DNA from: Hoplostethus atlanticus
Taxonomy: Eukaryota; Chordata; Actinopteri; Trachichthyiformes; Trachichthyidae
NCBI GenBank assembly: GCA_034670405.1
Contig: JAXDDX010000011.1
Span: 7,315,001-7,379,000, forward strand
Direction of reading: 5' to 3'
DNA: 64,000 nt
Under the pieces are notes generated by a model, which was given only the letters and a program-made list of their open reading frames with translations, ran no database searches and was not told the origin of the DNA. Position 1 is the first letter of the stretch, and each line of letters begins with the position of its first letter. The translations under genes were made by a program, and so were the position numbers. Positions 1 to 12,100 of the stretch are shown here, in pieces.

Positions 1-1070
1 TATGATCTTCAGGAGCACTTCAGAAACTCTTGAAAAGAAAAGTTAATGAGCATCGATCGGCACGCAAAAAAACGTACACACACACACGACGCTTGCTGGT
101 CCAACAGCTGCTGAAGTTTTAAAGATCAATTTTATAGCATCAGTTATGACCGGTGATGGCTGTAATTGTCTATTAAAAATATTGTTAATCATTCACCGCA
201 GAAGACCCCTACGCCATTAATTGATTGCCTGAAACGAAAAACTCTCAACAGAAGACGTTTTACCAGCCGAGCACTTCAGCGAGGCTGTTTTAATTTTAAT
301 TTGTACTCCACCAAGCAAAATCTTTTGAGTCTCCTGAAAGGAAAAACAACGTTAAAGTCATTGTAAATTAATGCCTATTGACAGTTGTTGTTGTTTTTTA
401 ACTCAGCATTAGAAATATTAATCCAGAAATCGAATAAATAGACGGGTGCATTTTCAATTAATCACGTCGGTATTCAATAACAGAAAGAAAAAAAATGTTT
501 TCTTATTATTCAGTAGGCTGATGGATTAGCCTATATGCACCCAATATGTTGGTGGATGGCCGTCCGTTGTAACGACTGGATAGGCAGCAGATTGGCTTTT
601 TCTTTAGTGTTTTAGCAGCAGCTGACACGTGTCTGCCCTGAATGAACTTCTTAATTGACTTCAGGAGTAATTACAGCAACAAAGAACCGCTAATTGGCAA
701 CACAAACCGACAGTGATACCCGCTTGCTGCTTCTCTGCACCGTCATGACAGGTAACGTGCAGAGCAGCCGCATTATTCCTGATTTATGACTTTTTACTTT
801 TCTGGGCGGGTCCCTGGACAGATGGAGGGTCCTTGAAGTAAATGTCCTGCGGCTCTTGATCTCAAGACCTGTGTGAGAGTGTTTCAGTGTGTGTGTGTGT
901 GTGTGGGATGGGGGGGGGGGCACGATAACTTAAATTGAGATTCAACCCCTCAGACATGATATAAATACAGCAGGTCTAGTCAATGGTAAAGTTTGGGTTA
1001 AACCTTGGGAACGGAATTAAAGCTCAGGAAATGGGGAGGAGTAAAAAGGAAAAATAAAACAACGTGTCGA
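1..1070. other. upstream non-coding DNA
   Basis: This stretch has no coding exon that I can recognise. It is AT-rich, with a short GT run and a G-run near 885-920. The short open frames on both strands have no family resemblance, no splice context and biased low-complexity composition. It lies about 5.4 kb or more upstream of the first tfap2d coding exon. Confidence 0.6.
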
Positions 1071-1079
1071 GGCTAATCC

Positions 1080-1830
1080 ACGTTACAGTGTGATGCCGGG
1101 TGTGTTTTTCCTGTGGAAACAGCCGACAAGGATAGTCTCCTCTAACAGGCAGTCTGGACTGTATGGGCTATAGTCTGTTCCTCCTGACTGTCCATTTAAA
1201 CAGCGACCACCTGTTTCCTGCCTCCTCTCCTCACCTCACGCTCTGGCGAATTCATTTGGCGCAGATTTTGGGAGGCTTAAAACATGCCAGTGACGCCCCG
1301 GCCCCTCCCTCTCCAAACCGACAGCAAATCCCTACAATTAGCCGATTCATATTAGCATATTAACCTGTGCTTCCTTCCGAGGCGCATCGTTATGTAGGTC
1401 AGACACTATTTTATTAATTGCTTTTAGCTGTTGATGGAGGACAAACATCTTCTGGGCCGTTTGTTATGTTGCCTTCATTATGTCGTGAAAGGTACGTGGG
1501 TAGGGTCGAGTTAACGGACGCTCATGGCCATATGAGGCCGATGTCTGACTGGGGCTGATTAAAACGAAAACAGACAGACTCATAAACAAGGCCAACACAT
1601 GTGCATGTAACGGGCATGGCCGACCACTGCCCATGTTAATGTTACTAGACTGTAGGCGCAGACATTACTGTGAAATTCTCCCCGTGCTTTTTTCCCCCTT
1701 TCCTGTGGAGGCTCTAACCGCAGTCTGTTATTGATGATTTCATGAACAGGCCTAATGAAAAATGAATTCAGTCCTGTTTGTAAACACTTTCCAGCACTCT
1801 CATTTACGCCGTTAAACCCGCGCGTGTTGC
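1080..1830. promoter_or_regulatory. candidate conserved non-coding element upstream of tfap2d
   Basis: The stretch has balanced base composition, no simple repeats, no open frame of note and many short AT-core motifs (ATTA, TAAT, CATTTAAA-type) embedded in GC-richer sequence. That texture is typical of developmental enhancers near AP-2 genes. The call is made by eye only; without alignment to other vertebrates it remains a candidate. Confidence 0.25.
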
Positions 1831-2336
1831 ATATGGATAATTGGGGTTAGTATTCCAAAATGTGAATGAGGAATACACTTTAGTCGTTTGTAGCCCATAT
1901 AGGCCCATTATAACTCAGCATGGATCCATATACTCCTTAACTGCACACCATCTCTTGCTGTGTTACAACCTGATACTGTACACGCTTATATGGGCATTAC
2001 TGTTAAAACCGGCAGCAATGGGATATATACCCTGTGTTTATCTATTTAAAGTTTGTTTTGGCTGACTATTATTGATTTTAACAAATTAATTACCATCAGG
2101 CCCAATAGTAAATCCAGGGAGGAAAGTGGGGAATAGATGTTACATGGATCCATCTATGCCCCAATCCATATATATATAACCATATGGGAAATACATCTCT
2201 CTTGTTTTTAGGATTGTAGGATTGTAATTTAACTTACGCTGATAGGCTACTTTTTGAACAATTTATGTAGGAGAGACGAGTAGACACTGGTCAACTGGTG
2301 AAGATCGTGAACTTTGCTCTCCATTTTACTACAAGA

Positions 2337-2415
2337 TCAAATTAACTCACTTAGGCTAAGGCATAAATGCCACGTCTTGCCATACCCAACTGACGCCCAT
2401 GATATGTATGTTTGT
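2337..2415 (+). repeat. fragment of a dispersed repeat
   Basis: It contains the string GCCATACCCAACTGACGCCCAT, which recurs with few changes at about 3305-3328, at about 35826-35847 and, inverted and more diverged, at about 28156-28175. The recurrence shows an interspersed element rather than unique sequence. I cannot give its family name. Confidence 0.6.
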
Positions 2416-2569
2416 ATATGTAAGTATGTTTGTATAAATTCCAGTCCGCGATTCATCTTCTGAAACCCGCCTTGCTGTCTTATTTTTGACACCTGCTCTA
2501 AAAAGATGATGACAGGGCCGTTGTTCCCTATAGGTGGACTGGTCCGTCCAAACAACTTGTGAAGCTAAA

Positions 2570-2800
2570 TTGTTGCCTCTGGGCTGAGTGTGAGGGGTTT
2601 CGGGCCTTCCCCTGCCTCGTCAGGCGGCAGATGGACTGGCTCCTGTCCGGAGATCAGTGCGCATCTGGTGCGGCGCTACCAGCCCCCGGTAAAGCGGGGC
2701 CACTCGTCGGCGTTAAGCCCTATTAGCACCGTCTACAGTGCAACTGGTGCCTCGGGTTGACGGCGCACACAGCCTGCACACTGTTTATCTGTCTTTCTCT
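2570..2800. promoter_or_regulatory. GC-rich candidate regulatory stretch
   Basis: A GC-rich, CpG-containing block of about 230 bp sits between AT-rich repeats. It has no coherent open frame and no simple repeats. Its composition differs sharply from both flanks, which suggests a constrained element. No function can be assigned from sequence alone. Confidence 0.22.
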
Positions 2801-2814
2801 GAGGGAGTCAGTCC

Positions 2815-3330
2815 CTGCAGCTAATATCATTTGCGACCAGAATTCCCAAACTCATTTTCTGGGGACAAAGTGGAGCAATGACCGATGATTGACCACATAT
2901 TATTATGTGATCAGTGTGATACAATATTAGACGATGGTCACCAATCTATGGCTAACAGGGAAGACTGGCCCTGAATGCTCCCCTGACATAGATGCAATTT
3001 TGGGCGAAAGAAAAAGACTCAATACTGGAATAAGGATGAATTGCCCACAACCAATTAGACTACTTTGTTTCACATTTTGACCGAGATTCGCCTTCGGATC
3101 AGCGGTTCAGTTTAACAATGTTATTTAACAACAATTCTCCTCAGGGTTTCTCATAAATGCACATTTTTTCTTGTAAATGTATGTATTTTGTGAGAGTCTT
3201 GTTGCTGAAGTGAGGACAACATAGTTGCATTTAGGCTTCTACTACGTCCATAGTATGTCAGTGTGATTTGTCAAGATCAAAATTGGACTCAGACTGAGGT
3301 CATATGCCATACCCAATTGACGCCCATACT
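2815..3330 (+). repeat. dispersed repeat, fuller copy
   Basis: The segment runs from a CTAATATCATTTGCGACCAG-like start through a TTTCTGGGGACAAA block and a TTAGACGATGGTCACCAA block to the GCCATACCCAATTGACGCCC end. The same blocks occur in the same order at 35548-35848 in tfap2b intron 4, and in reverse complement around 28100-28370. This colinearity shows one repeat family with at least three copies in the window. Confidence 0.65.
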
Positions 3331-3341
3331 CTCTTTCTCTT

Positions 3342-3386
<45 letters not shown>
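3329..3386. repeat. CT microsatellite
   Basis: A nearly pure CT run directly abuts the end of the dispersed repeat at 3328. Serine/leucine and arginine/glutamate ORFs across it are artefacts of the repeat. Confidence 0.95.
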
Positions 3387-3391
<5 letters not shown>

Positions 3392-3479
3392 TTTGTTTTA
3401 TCCTTGCGTGCGACAACGGCCTTCACCGGTCTCCTCGCGCAGAGGTTTCGTCGAGCCTCGAGGCAAAACAATCGCTAAC

Positions 3480-4020
3480 GGTTAATTAAAATATAAAAGG
3501 CCTTGAGAACTTCTTAAAGGAGGCTATTTAAAGCGCCCCCTGCACCGCCTATGTCTCTACCTAGGCCACTTGTGTTTGTTATGTGGAGTTTTTAAGATAT
3601 GCGACGGGTAAAGATTAGACCACATACTCGTGATCTAACTAACTAGATCCTGCGGAATATGTTGCCTTATTTGGGGGTGAGTTTTGGCATTGTGATCGGT
3701 GATGTAGTGCTAAATTAAAAAAGTGGAGATCATCATAAGGAAAACGCAATAGAAGCTCGTTATATTGTCAGAAAAATATTAATGTATAAATACATCTTAC
3801 ATCAGTTTGACACTACTTACTATGATGTGTATGAATTTACATCCTAAATCCTATGTATCAGCCTATAAAGGTTTATAAACTCTAATCTACAAATAAAATG
3901 TTGGGGAAACCGAGTTTAGGTTTGCCCTGATTAGGGGCATTTGTAGGCTATATGGCAATCTGGTTGTTGTTGTTATTGTCATTATTGTTATTAGAAGCAA
4001 GAAGGCCAGAGTGAGACGCA
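3480..4020. repeat. AT-rich stretch with a probable repeat fragment
   Basis: Positions about 3780-3900 (a TACATCTTACATCAG to GTTTATAAACTC region) resemble 34050-34150 in tfap2b intron 3 in both wording and order, so part of this segment is probably another interspersed element. There is no coding content. Confidence 0.35.
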
Positions 4021-4054
4021 TGTAGTAACAGATGGGGGCAGAAATAGTTGCTTA

Positions 4055-4116
4055 ATTAAAGTGCAGAGTCAATCCCGGCGTCCCGGCGTCAGCACGGTGA
4101 CAGTCTGCACTTTAAT
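4055..4116. repeat. 13-bp inverted repeat with 36-nt loop
   Basis: The arm ATTAAAGTGCAGA at 4055-4067 is repeated in exact reverse complement at 4104-4116. The loop contains a direct duplication of CCCGGCGT. Partial complementarity continues inward (GTCA facing TGAC). The surrounding sequence is not simple-sequence DNA. Confidence 0.7.
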
Positions 4117-4224
4117 AATATCAGGGAGTCGCTTTGGTTACAGTTACAGCTGAGCAAAAAAAACAAAACCAAAACAAGCCTGAATGGGGCTTATTTCTGT
4201 TCCCATTGATTTATCACGGCGTTG

Positions 4225-4256
4225 AAGAGAGAGAGGGAGAGGAGTAGAGAGAAAGA

Positions 4257-4294
<38 letters not shown>

Positions 4295-4373
4295 ATAGGC
4301 TTACCGGTTGCCCAGTGTAATTGCGATAATTCGGGTTAACTAAGGAGAGCTGGAGGCTTTGAAACAGAGAGAA

Positions 4374-4432
<59 letters not shown>
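4225..4432. repeat. opposed GA and CT tracts
   Basis: A GA-rich tract (4225-4289) and a CT tract (4375-4432) are separated by about 85 bp of unique sequence. Each is the reverse complement of the other, so together they form a long inverted repeat able to make a cruciform or a triplex-type structure. Confidence 0.9.
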
Positions 4433-6150
4433 ATGTGTGTGTTGGTGTGTCGTGAATGGCAGACATAATCTGACAGACTGGTAGAATAAGTTAGTGTAGT
4501 GGAGACAGAGAGCTCCCTCTCCTCTTTTCTCCTCTCCTCTCCTCATTTCCCTTTGCTTCTTCTCAGGCCGTGACCGGAAGCCCTGCCTTTTCTTCTTCTT
4601 CGTTTTGTATTTCTGTTTCGTCCCGGGTGGCCAAAGGGCAAGGCAGCTAACGTACAGCGCACACCAGTGTTTCCGTATTTATTTGCTAATTATTATATGT
4701 ATATATAGGTGTGATTGTTGACTATATTTTACTTAAATTCACTAGTTGGGTTCACTAAACCTGTTCCAATTTGGCTGCTGCGTTATTAGAAAAGCGCTCA
4801 TTCTAGCGTTTGTGTTAATAAAGGTATTTAGACTAAATTATCATTATCATATAAATGTTTTATAATTTTTTTTTTAAATCGCGTTTTCCTGCAGTGGTGG
4901 AATGAAAGTGTACATATAAACATAAAAAAACACCTACATCAGCACCTATCCCTCCCTATAACGCCACTACAACAACATAACGGCTCCGTTCAACGTGGCT
5001 GGACCACCCCGAGGGCGAGCGCCCAGGTGAGTTACAGCATGAGCAGAGAGAGAGCGAGAGAGAAAGAGAGAGAGAGGGAGGGGGTCACTGGCTAAAACAA
5101 TGGTCTGGTGTAGTTCCCCTCTGATCTGCCTGTCCAAACAGAATGACAATAATAATAACAATAATAATAATACAAATAGTAAAAAGAAAGCAACACTCGC
5201 CATCATTCCCTCCATTCATCCATGCTTCCATCCAGCCATGCACGCGCCTCCGGTCACACACACATAATGCAGGTTTCGGTTGGGAAAGGGTCTCGTGCTT
5301 CTGGCGGTTCTTCACAAAGGCAACACTGACGGCACCCCCCTCCTCTCAAAAAAGACAAAAAAGAACAAAAAAAAACCTCCATATTTCAAAAGCTGCTTCC
5401 TTCCAGCCTTGCGGCCCGGCCACACGAAGAAATATGCAACAGTATTCCTATTATTGTTTTCCACAAGCAAAGAAGAAAGAAAAATAAAATAAAAATGGAC
5501 ACCCTTGTCGATTTAACCAGTACATTTGCACATAAAAAGTGAGTAAAGTCATATTAGTCATTGTCTTCAAATAAAAAAAGTAAAATCTTATATTAATTCT
5601 AATTTGTCTTATATATTAATTTCTAATGTAGCTCTTGTCCATTGCATCGAATGAATCTGTACTGAAAAATGCGTATATAGATGTGATTGTTTTATTATTA
5701 AATCCGGGTTTAGGCTACAGTATTAAAACTGCCTTAAAACAATAATAATGAAGACTCGCCCATAGGCTTCTGAGGCAGGCAGTCGAGCATCGAAAACAGC
5801 CCCGTTTCCAAATGAAATCCCTAAATGAAGCTAATAAAATAATTCACAAATGTTTTCTAAAAAACGAAAAAAAAACATTTTTTATTCTGTAAACAATTAT
5901 CGAAATTACCTATATAATATTTCAAAACAAACTTACATTTCCGTTGAAAATCCGTACATTTTTGTAAAACGACTTAGTGGGTGTTAATGAAAAAAACAAC
6001 ACACGAAGAAACCGAGCAGAAGACCTTGTGAAAATACAAACGGGTCAAAAAGGAAAATGTCCACAAAAAGCGTAGAAAAATGTTGAAAGAAGCACTTGGT
6101 TCCTTATTAAGGCGAAGATACAATATTTATTCCTTGTCTCCTGGGATGCT
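4433..6150. other. tfap2d proximal upstream region
   Basis: This is unique to moderately AT-rich DNA with a GA tract near 5041-5083 and an AATAAT run near 5143-5172. I see no coding exon. It should contain the tfap2d promoter, but no TATA box or initiator can be fixed with confidence. Confidence 0.5.
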
Positions 6151-6446
6151 CCGCTCCGTCTATTGTCCTCCCATTCCTCAGTGCTGATGCTTAATTTTCA
6201 AAACTTCTATATTACCAAGGGACCTACGACATCAGCCGAGAAATACCCTGCAAGTACAAAATCCGTGAGCCAGCCCCGTCCGTGCAGAGGGGAGACGCTC
6301 GCGTTCCACCAGCTTTCTGCCGTTACCGAGTGCGCGCGAGGGGGGACTTTTCTATTTCTCTCGGTTTTTTGGGATTTTAACGCATTTTTATTATTATTCG
6401 ATCGGGCGAGCAAGGGGGGAAAACTGGTTACTTTGGAGAAAGCACA
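6151..6446 (+). promoter_or_regulatory. tfap2d: probable 5' UTR and core promoter of tfap2d
   Basis: The roughly 300 bp before the tfap2d start codon is more GC-rich than the DNA upstream and holds CpG dinucleotides near 6270-6345. The transcription start is not marked by a recognisable motif, so the boundary between promoter and leader is an inference. Confidence 0.45.
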
Positions 6447-6471
6447 ATGTCAGCGACCTTCCCCGGACTAG
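6187..6471 (+). other. upstream ORF overlapping the tfap2d start codon
   Basis: An ATG at 6187 opens a 94-codon frame that ends with a stop at 6469-6471, after the tfap2d ATG at 6447 and in a different frame. If transcription starts upstream of 6187, ribosomes using this ATG would bypass the tfap2d start. The encoded peptide has no recognised domain, and I do not propose that it functions as a protein. Confidence 0.4.
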
Positions 6472-6485
6472 TCCACGACGCAGAG
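6447..6485 (+). CDS. tfap2d: tfap2d coding exon 1
   Basis: It encodes [13 protein letters not shown] (13 codons) and ends at a GAG|GTAATG donor in phase 0. The human protein starts almost identically ([13 protein letters not shown], recalled), which fixes the start codon. Confidence 0.95.
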
Positions 6486-8679
6486 GTAATGTATTTACTT
6501 ATTATGCATTCGTTTAATTTACGAAATTATTGAATGTGTGTAATATAACTATTTGGATGAAAACGGAGTTACGGTGAAATTTCGTTAAAGCATCTGGTGT
6601 CAGGAAGACTGAACTAGAATCTAGCGCATGGATAAAAAAATAAGAATGGAGGGAGAAATAGGTCGTGCATCTTACTGGCGCTGCCGGTAAAAACGTTGCT
6701 TTTTTATTAGTGTGGGGAGGCAAATGAGGCTCGTGTGTAAGCCGGTAACGGTGTGATTAGAACATTTTAGGGCGGAACACACTCCGCTGTGTCTCACTCT
6801 GCTTACCTCCCATCCACTATGGGAGAGAGAGCTGGGACAGTAAATTTCCCAACAGCCCGGTAATAATAATAATATATAACAGCACGCCTTTTAAAACACT
6901 GCAAGGCGAGTGACAGGCATGCCAAAAAACATACCGATGGCTCCTGTTGCCGTGCGTTCGTTCCCCTCCCGGGCGTGTAGAAATGACATCTCCTTCAGGT
7001 GGTTTTAAGAGGAAAAAAACGCTTTGAGTGTGAGTTGTGTTTTTGAGTGTTTGAGTGTGTTTGGGAGGCAGAGAGAGGAGACACCGGCTGATGCTAAATG
7101 ACACGGCTCATATATGTTTCCGTTTCTTTATTATCTCGTAGATACGTCACGACGGATCAAACAGCTACCGACTGATGCAGCTCGGCTGCCTGGAGTCCGT
7201 GGCCAACTCCTCGGTCGCCTACTCCTCCTCCTCCCCGCTCACTTACCCGGCGGCGGCGGGGACGGACTTCGCCTCGCCGTATTTCTCGGCCAACCACCAA
7301 TACACGCCCCTGCACCACCAGTCTTTCCACTACGAGTTCCAGCACTCGCACCCGGCCGTGGCCCCGGAGGCCTACGGGCTAAACTCGCTGCACTCGGGCC
7401 AGTACTACCAGCAGATCCACCACGGAGAGCCCACCGACTTCATCAACCTGCACAACGCGCGCTCTGCCCTCAAGTCTTCGTGCCTGGACGAGCAGCAGCG
7501 GCGCGAGCTGGGCTGCCTCGACGCTTACAGGCGCCATGACCTGTCGCTGATGACGTCACACGGCTCCCAGGCCTACGGCGTGGGTATGCACCACCCGGAC
7601 CAGAGGCTGCTGCCCGCCGCCGGCCTGGGCCTCCCTCCGCCCGGGGCAGACGACCTGCAGGTACCAGCAGTCTCCCTCTCTCCTCCCTCCACCACCTCCT
7701 CCCTTCACCATCTCCCAACACCTGAACACCAGAGCCCCACTGCCTTGTACCCCTTTCCCCTCCTTCAGCTTCTCTCTGGCTTATCCTGTAGTTGTGGTCT
7801 GCAACCATGTGCCATAGAGAGCCATTCACTCCAAACACTACAGCAGCTCATGTCACTGGTAGCTCCCCTTGTCCTGTTGAAGGTATTATGTCTTTGGATG
7901 GCACAATGTTGCCCACCACTGGCTATAGGATAGGAGAGGACAGGCAAAAGGATAGGCAATATAGGCAATAGGATAGGCGATAGGATAGGATAGGATAGGT
8001 GATAGGACAGGACAGGACAGTATAGGATAGGATAGGGCAGGCTACAGGATAGGATAGGATAGGATAGGATAGGGCAGGCTATAGGATAGAACAGGACAGG
8101 ACAGGATAGGATATATGTTGCTCCATGCAGTCTCATCCTGCCCCTCATAGCAGCCACAAGGCCCAATGCCCCAGTATCCCTGTCCCACTGGCCTACTATT
8201 GTAACAGCCTTTCCCCCATTGAACCAACCACCAATTTGAAAATATTGAACAGAGAGACAGCACCAGATGTCTGTCTGTCTGTCTGCCTGCTTCATCTGTC
8301 TGTTGTCTATGAACACTGACAAGCCTATAAGCCTCTATAAGTTATTCTTTCATCTATAGCTACATCTGTATACCATGGTAGGATAAATAATATTCAATAT
8401 CATGTTTAGATAAATTCGATGCCAAGAATAAGTGGGGAAATCCACAGTGATACAAGCCTATCCAGTGATTGTAGGCTAAGTAAGAGTCAAGTCTACACGG
8501 TGCTGTGCTTCTGAAAGCCAGGCCTATTTCTAAAGGTTAATTGACTGGCAGTCTATACAATCCTATTGTGAAGTCCGCCCTTTATTTTTCCAGAAACACA
8601 CGTGACCCATATTTTACATAATTCTTTTCGATGTAAAGAAATGGTCGAGATGAAAACGAATTCGCACGGTTCGTGTGTG

Positions 8680-8732
<53 letters not shown>

Positions 8733-9130
8733 GGCTGTCTGTTGAGGCACAGAAAAGCCGCTGGTTCTCTATTCTCCGGTAAAGGGCGGATTAACGGATC
8801 GGGGTTCGGGGCACAATACCCAGCTCGAGCGCCGTAAAGCACCGTAGTTTATCCAATTACCGACTTAACGTCAATCAACTTAGTTATTTATACAGCCACA
8901 TCTGAGCGAGTTAAAAAAAAAAACCGTCTCTGGTTAAACACGGTTTAACATACTGACAAATAATTTCAGTCACGTTAACTATTTACCAACTTTGCTCGGG
9001 CTCAACTGCATCGCTGAAGTCGGGGCTATTCCTATTTCTAAACCTCCCTCTTACACTTCAATGTAGGCTATAGGGTTTATAATACATTTCTTTATTAATT
9101 TCACAATATTTATTCTTGCAGACTTGATTC

Positions 9131-9170
<40 letters not shown>

Positions 9171-12100
9171 GAGCATTGAACGATTTGAACGTTTGAAGAG
9201 TAATCTCAAATTTATTTAAAACAAATAATAATTCCCCTTTCTTTTAATGAAAAGTACTTACTTTATCCAAAGGGTGTGTTGAATAATTTTACTTTATCCA
9301 AATTGTGTGTTATCTGGCTAATGGTGTTGTTTTTGACGATGATGATGAGGATGATGAGGTGTATCATGCCCTTATAATGTTAGTTGCCCTACAATTATTT
9401 CAGTGAGTTTAGGGAATTAAAATAAGTGTTGCGCCTAATTTAGGTTAGTTTAGTTTTAATTGCGCTTGTGTTTATCGTGAAACATTTTTTTATTATTCTA
9501 ATGCGTGGAATTCAATAGTTTTGAATTCCGTTATAATGACGACAATATGCAAACTTACCAAATTTAACGTCATCTTTAAAATGTTATTACTTATTAGTCT
9601 CCTAAAAATAATTAATTAATTAATAACAACTATTTATATTATATATATATTATTATTATATTATATAGCTATAGTTCACTAAGTCACTTTGCCTTATTTT
9701 ATTTAAATTTTAAACTTTGGCTAATATTGGCTATTTTTTATTACAATTAATATCATTTTAGGCTATGGGGACATACATACGCATAACACAAGTTCGACCT
9801 TTTATTGAAAAAAGAAAGAAACGGCGCATGAACCTGAGCTTGCACGAGGCGGATATAGAACCGAACAGATGCGCCCATGGTCTCGTGCAGCCCGGTCGCA
9901 TCTTTGAGTGCGTTAAAGAGATTTTCATGGTGAACAAAAGCAGCTGCCACACCTTTCTCCCGTCACTAAGCTAATTCATGCACGACCCCTGCGTTTTGTA
10001 TATTGATTTTATAATCACTTTAGCTTCGGAATAGAAAGAAAAAAGAAACAGAGCAGGAGTTGGTTAAGAAAGAGCTACAACAAGGTCCCCTTTCCCCCAG
10101 TTTATTATAATCAGGGGTTCTGCGCGGGCCCAGCTTCGAGGCTCGCACGAGGGATTAAGTGTTTTCTGAATAAAAAGCGCATGTTCTCTCTTGATGACAT
10201 TGTTGATAGCACGCGAGCTGGTCTGAACAAAAATGGCTGCGCTAACAGGTTTCCATACATAGAGACTAGCTGTTGTGTAAGCAACCACAACAGGTTGGAG
10301 AACCACATTCTAAACACCTTTTCCTCATTTACCTGGTCGAGCTCTGCTGTTACAGCCCGCAGCCTCGAAAAAAAAACCTGCTGTCCATGTGAGCCACAAG
10401 GTGCATTGTTTATTGAAATGTATTGTTGTATAGGCGTGTAGCGTAGCAGAATCTCTTTTGGAGCTATGAAGAACCCTTTATGGAAGGTTTGTTATAGCAC
10501 CGTGCTCAATAGATGGCCCTTCTTCATGGTACCATTTAAGAAGGCTTGACATGTTCTAAATCGGCACTGTTAAAATCACACTGGGTTCTTTGTTCTCATT
10601 TGCCTTTTTATCTTAACAAATCAGAGGTTTCTTTCATTATGGATCTATATGGTTCCACTAGAAACCTTGAGGAGCCCTCCTTTTTTATGTCGTGCTAAAT
10701 GAAAAGGTGGCTATAACCTCCACCCACACAAACAAAAATCAATTATATTTTCAAAAAACATTAATATATGCTGTAATGTAAGCCTAAATATGGGTAAACT
10801 CTACTGCACAAATAGAAATGTGTGTCAAGTGTCTTCTGGTGGTTTTCCACCCAGCTCATCCTAATGAGACCGTGTCTCCGCAGGGCTCCGTGGAAGCGCA
10901 GTGTGGGCTCGTGCTTAACGGCCAAGGAGGCGTCATCCGGAGAGGTAAGGCCCCGTTTACTCTCCGTTGTTCTACCGGAGGCCGTTAACACTCACGGCTT
11001 GACACGACAAGACAGCAAGCAGACAGACAAACAGGCGGAACAGTCCTGTCCTGTCTGCTGTCAACATGTTACAGCAGGAACGGCTCCGTTCCTCGCCTAT
11101 TTAGACACTTACACACTGTACAAGCACACGCCGCCTCCCACCCTAGCATGAAATGGACTGTCACTCAACACTTATTCTCAACATATGTTTTTGTGTTTTG
11201 CTTTTAAAATAAAATGTCAACAACGTGATGAATTGGTCTAATATTGGATTAATAAAAACTGTTTAGGCCTGTAGTGTAAAGTGCACGACCTACAATTAAA
11301 TAATATTTAACGTAGTGCATTTATAATACACTATATGGCAGAATATATTGGCCTACATCACACTGCATTACAACACGAACCCATCATTTTGGAAGCCATA
11401 CCTGTAAATTACATTTTGACAGTGTATATTGCCAGACGGCTGGCCTATATTTTGGTAAATATATGCTTCTTGGTTATTTGCAGAGTATATTAAATTTAAC
11501 ATAATTCCTAAATTAGGTTTATCCCACTCCTGAAATTTTAAATAGGACTATACGGACAATATGAAAAGGATAATATAAATTATATTATTTATATGTTTTT
11601 ATTATTATATACAATCAATTTGATAGACTGACAGACTTTTATAATATTAATGATCAAAAGGTGCAGGCCTATAGGCTACGCTATCGGGCTAAGCTCAGCA
11701 AACCACTTATTACAGCTATAGGCCTACATATCAATATCAATATCAAAGAATAACTTACGACGTAGATTATTATGGGTAATAGAAATATGAAAAAAGATTA
11801 AATGTTTGTGAAACTAATAATTATAACGTTAAAGGACAATATCGCAAGCATATAATTTTTGCTCTGAATATTTACTATTATGCATTTGCTTGTCTGTGGG
11901 CAAATTCTCGTATTTTTAATATGTTCAATGCACACCATAATACAGGTATATTATATATTAATTGTCAGTGTAGCAATTGTTTGTTGCTGCATGTATTTAT
12001 GATGAACCCTAATATATCTTACAGCCCTCCTCTGAGATGGGAGTAATTCACTGCTATTGTAGAAAGGAATGGGGAGTGAATTACAATCTATAGTGTTTTG

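Larger units (their letters stand above)
7661..10883 (+). other. tfap2d intron 2
   Basis: A 3.2-kb intron. It holds a GGATA-type pentanucleotide array (about 7925-8115), a GT run (8682-8730), an AAT run (9129-9171), a conserved-looking block (9765-10350) and a dispersed repeat (about 10455-10690). No exon is visible between the flanking tfap2d exons. Confidence 0.85.

Noticed and set aside
7114-7838. Other-frame and antisense ORFs across tfap2d exon 2
   Set aside because: They are shadows of the GC-rich true reading frame.
7661-7933. Open frame continuing from tfap2d exon 2 into intron 2 for about 90 codons
   Set aside because: The conserved protein continues in exon 3 after a good CAG|GTACCA donor. 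The read-through peptide has no AP-2 similarity and runs up to a pentanucleotide repeat.
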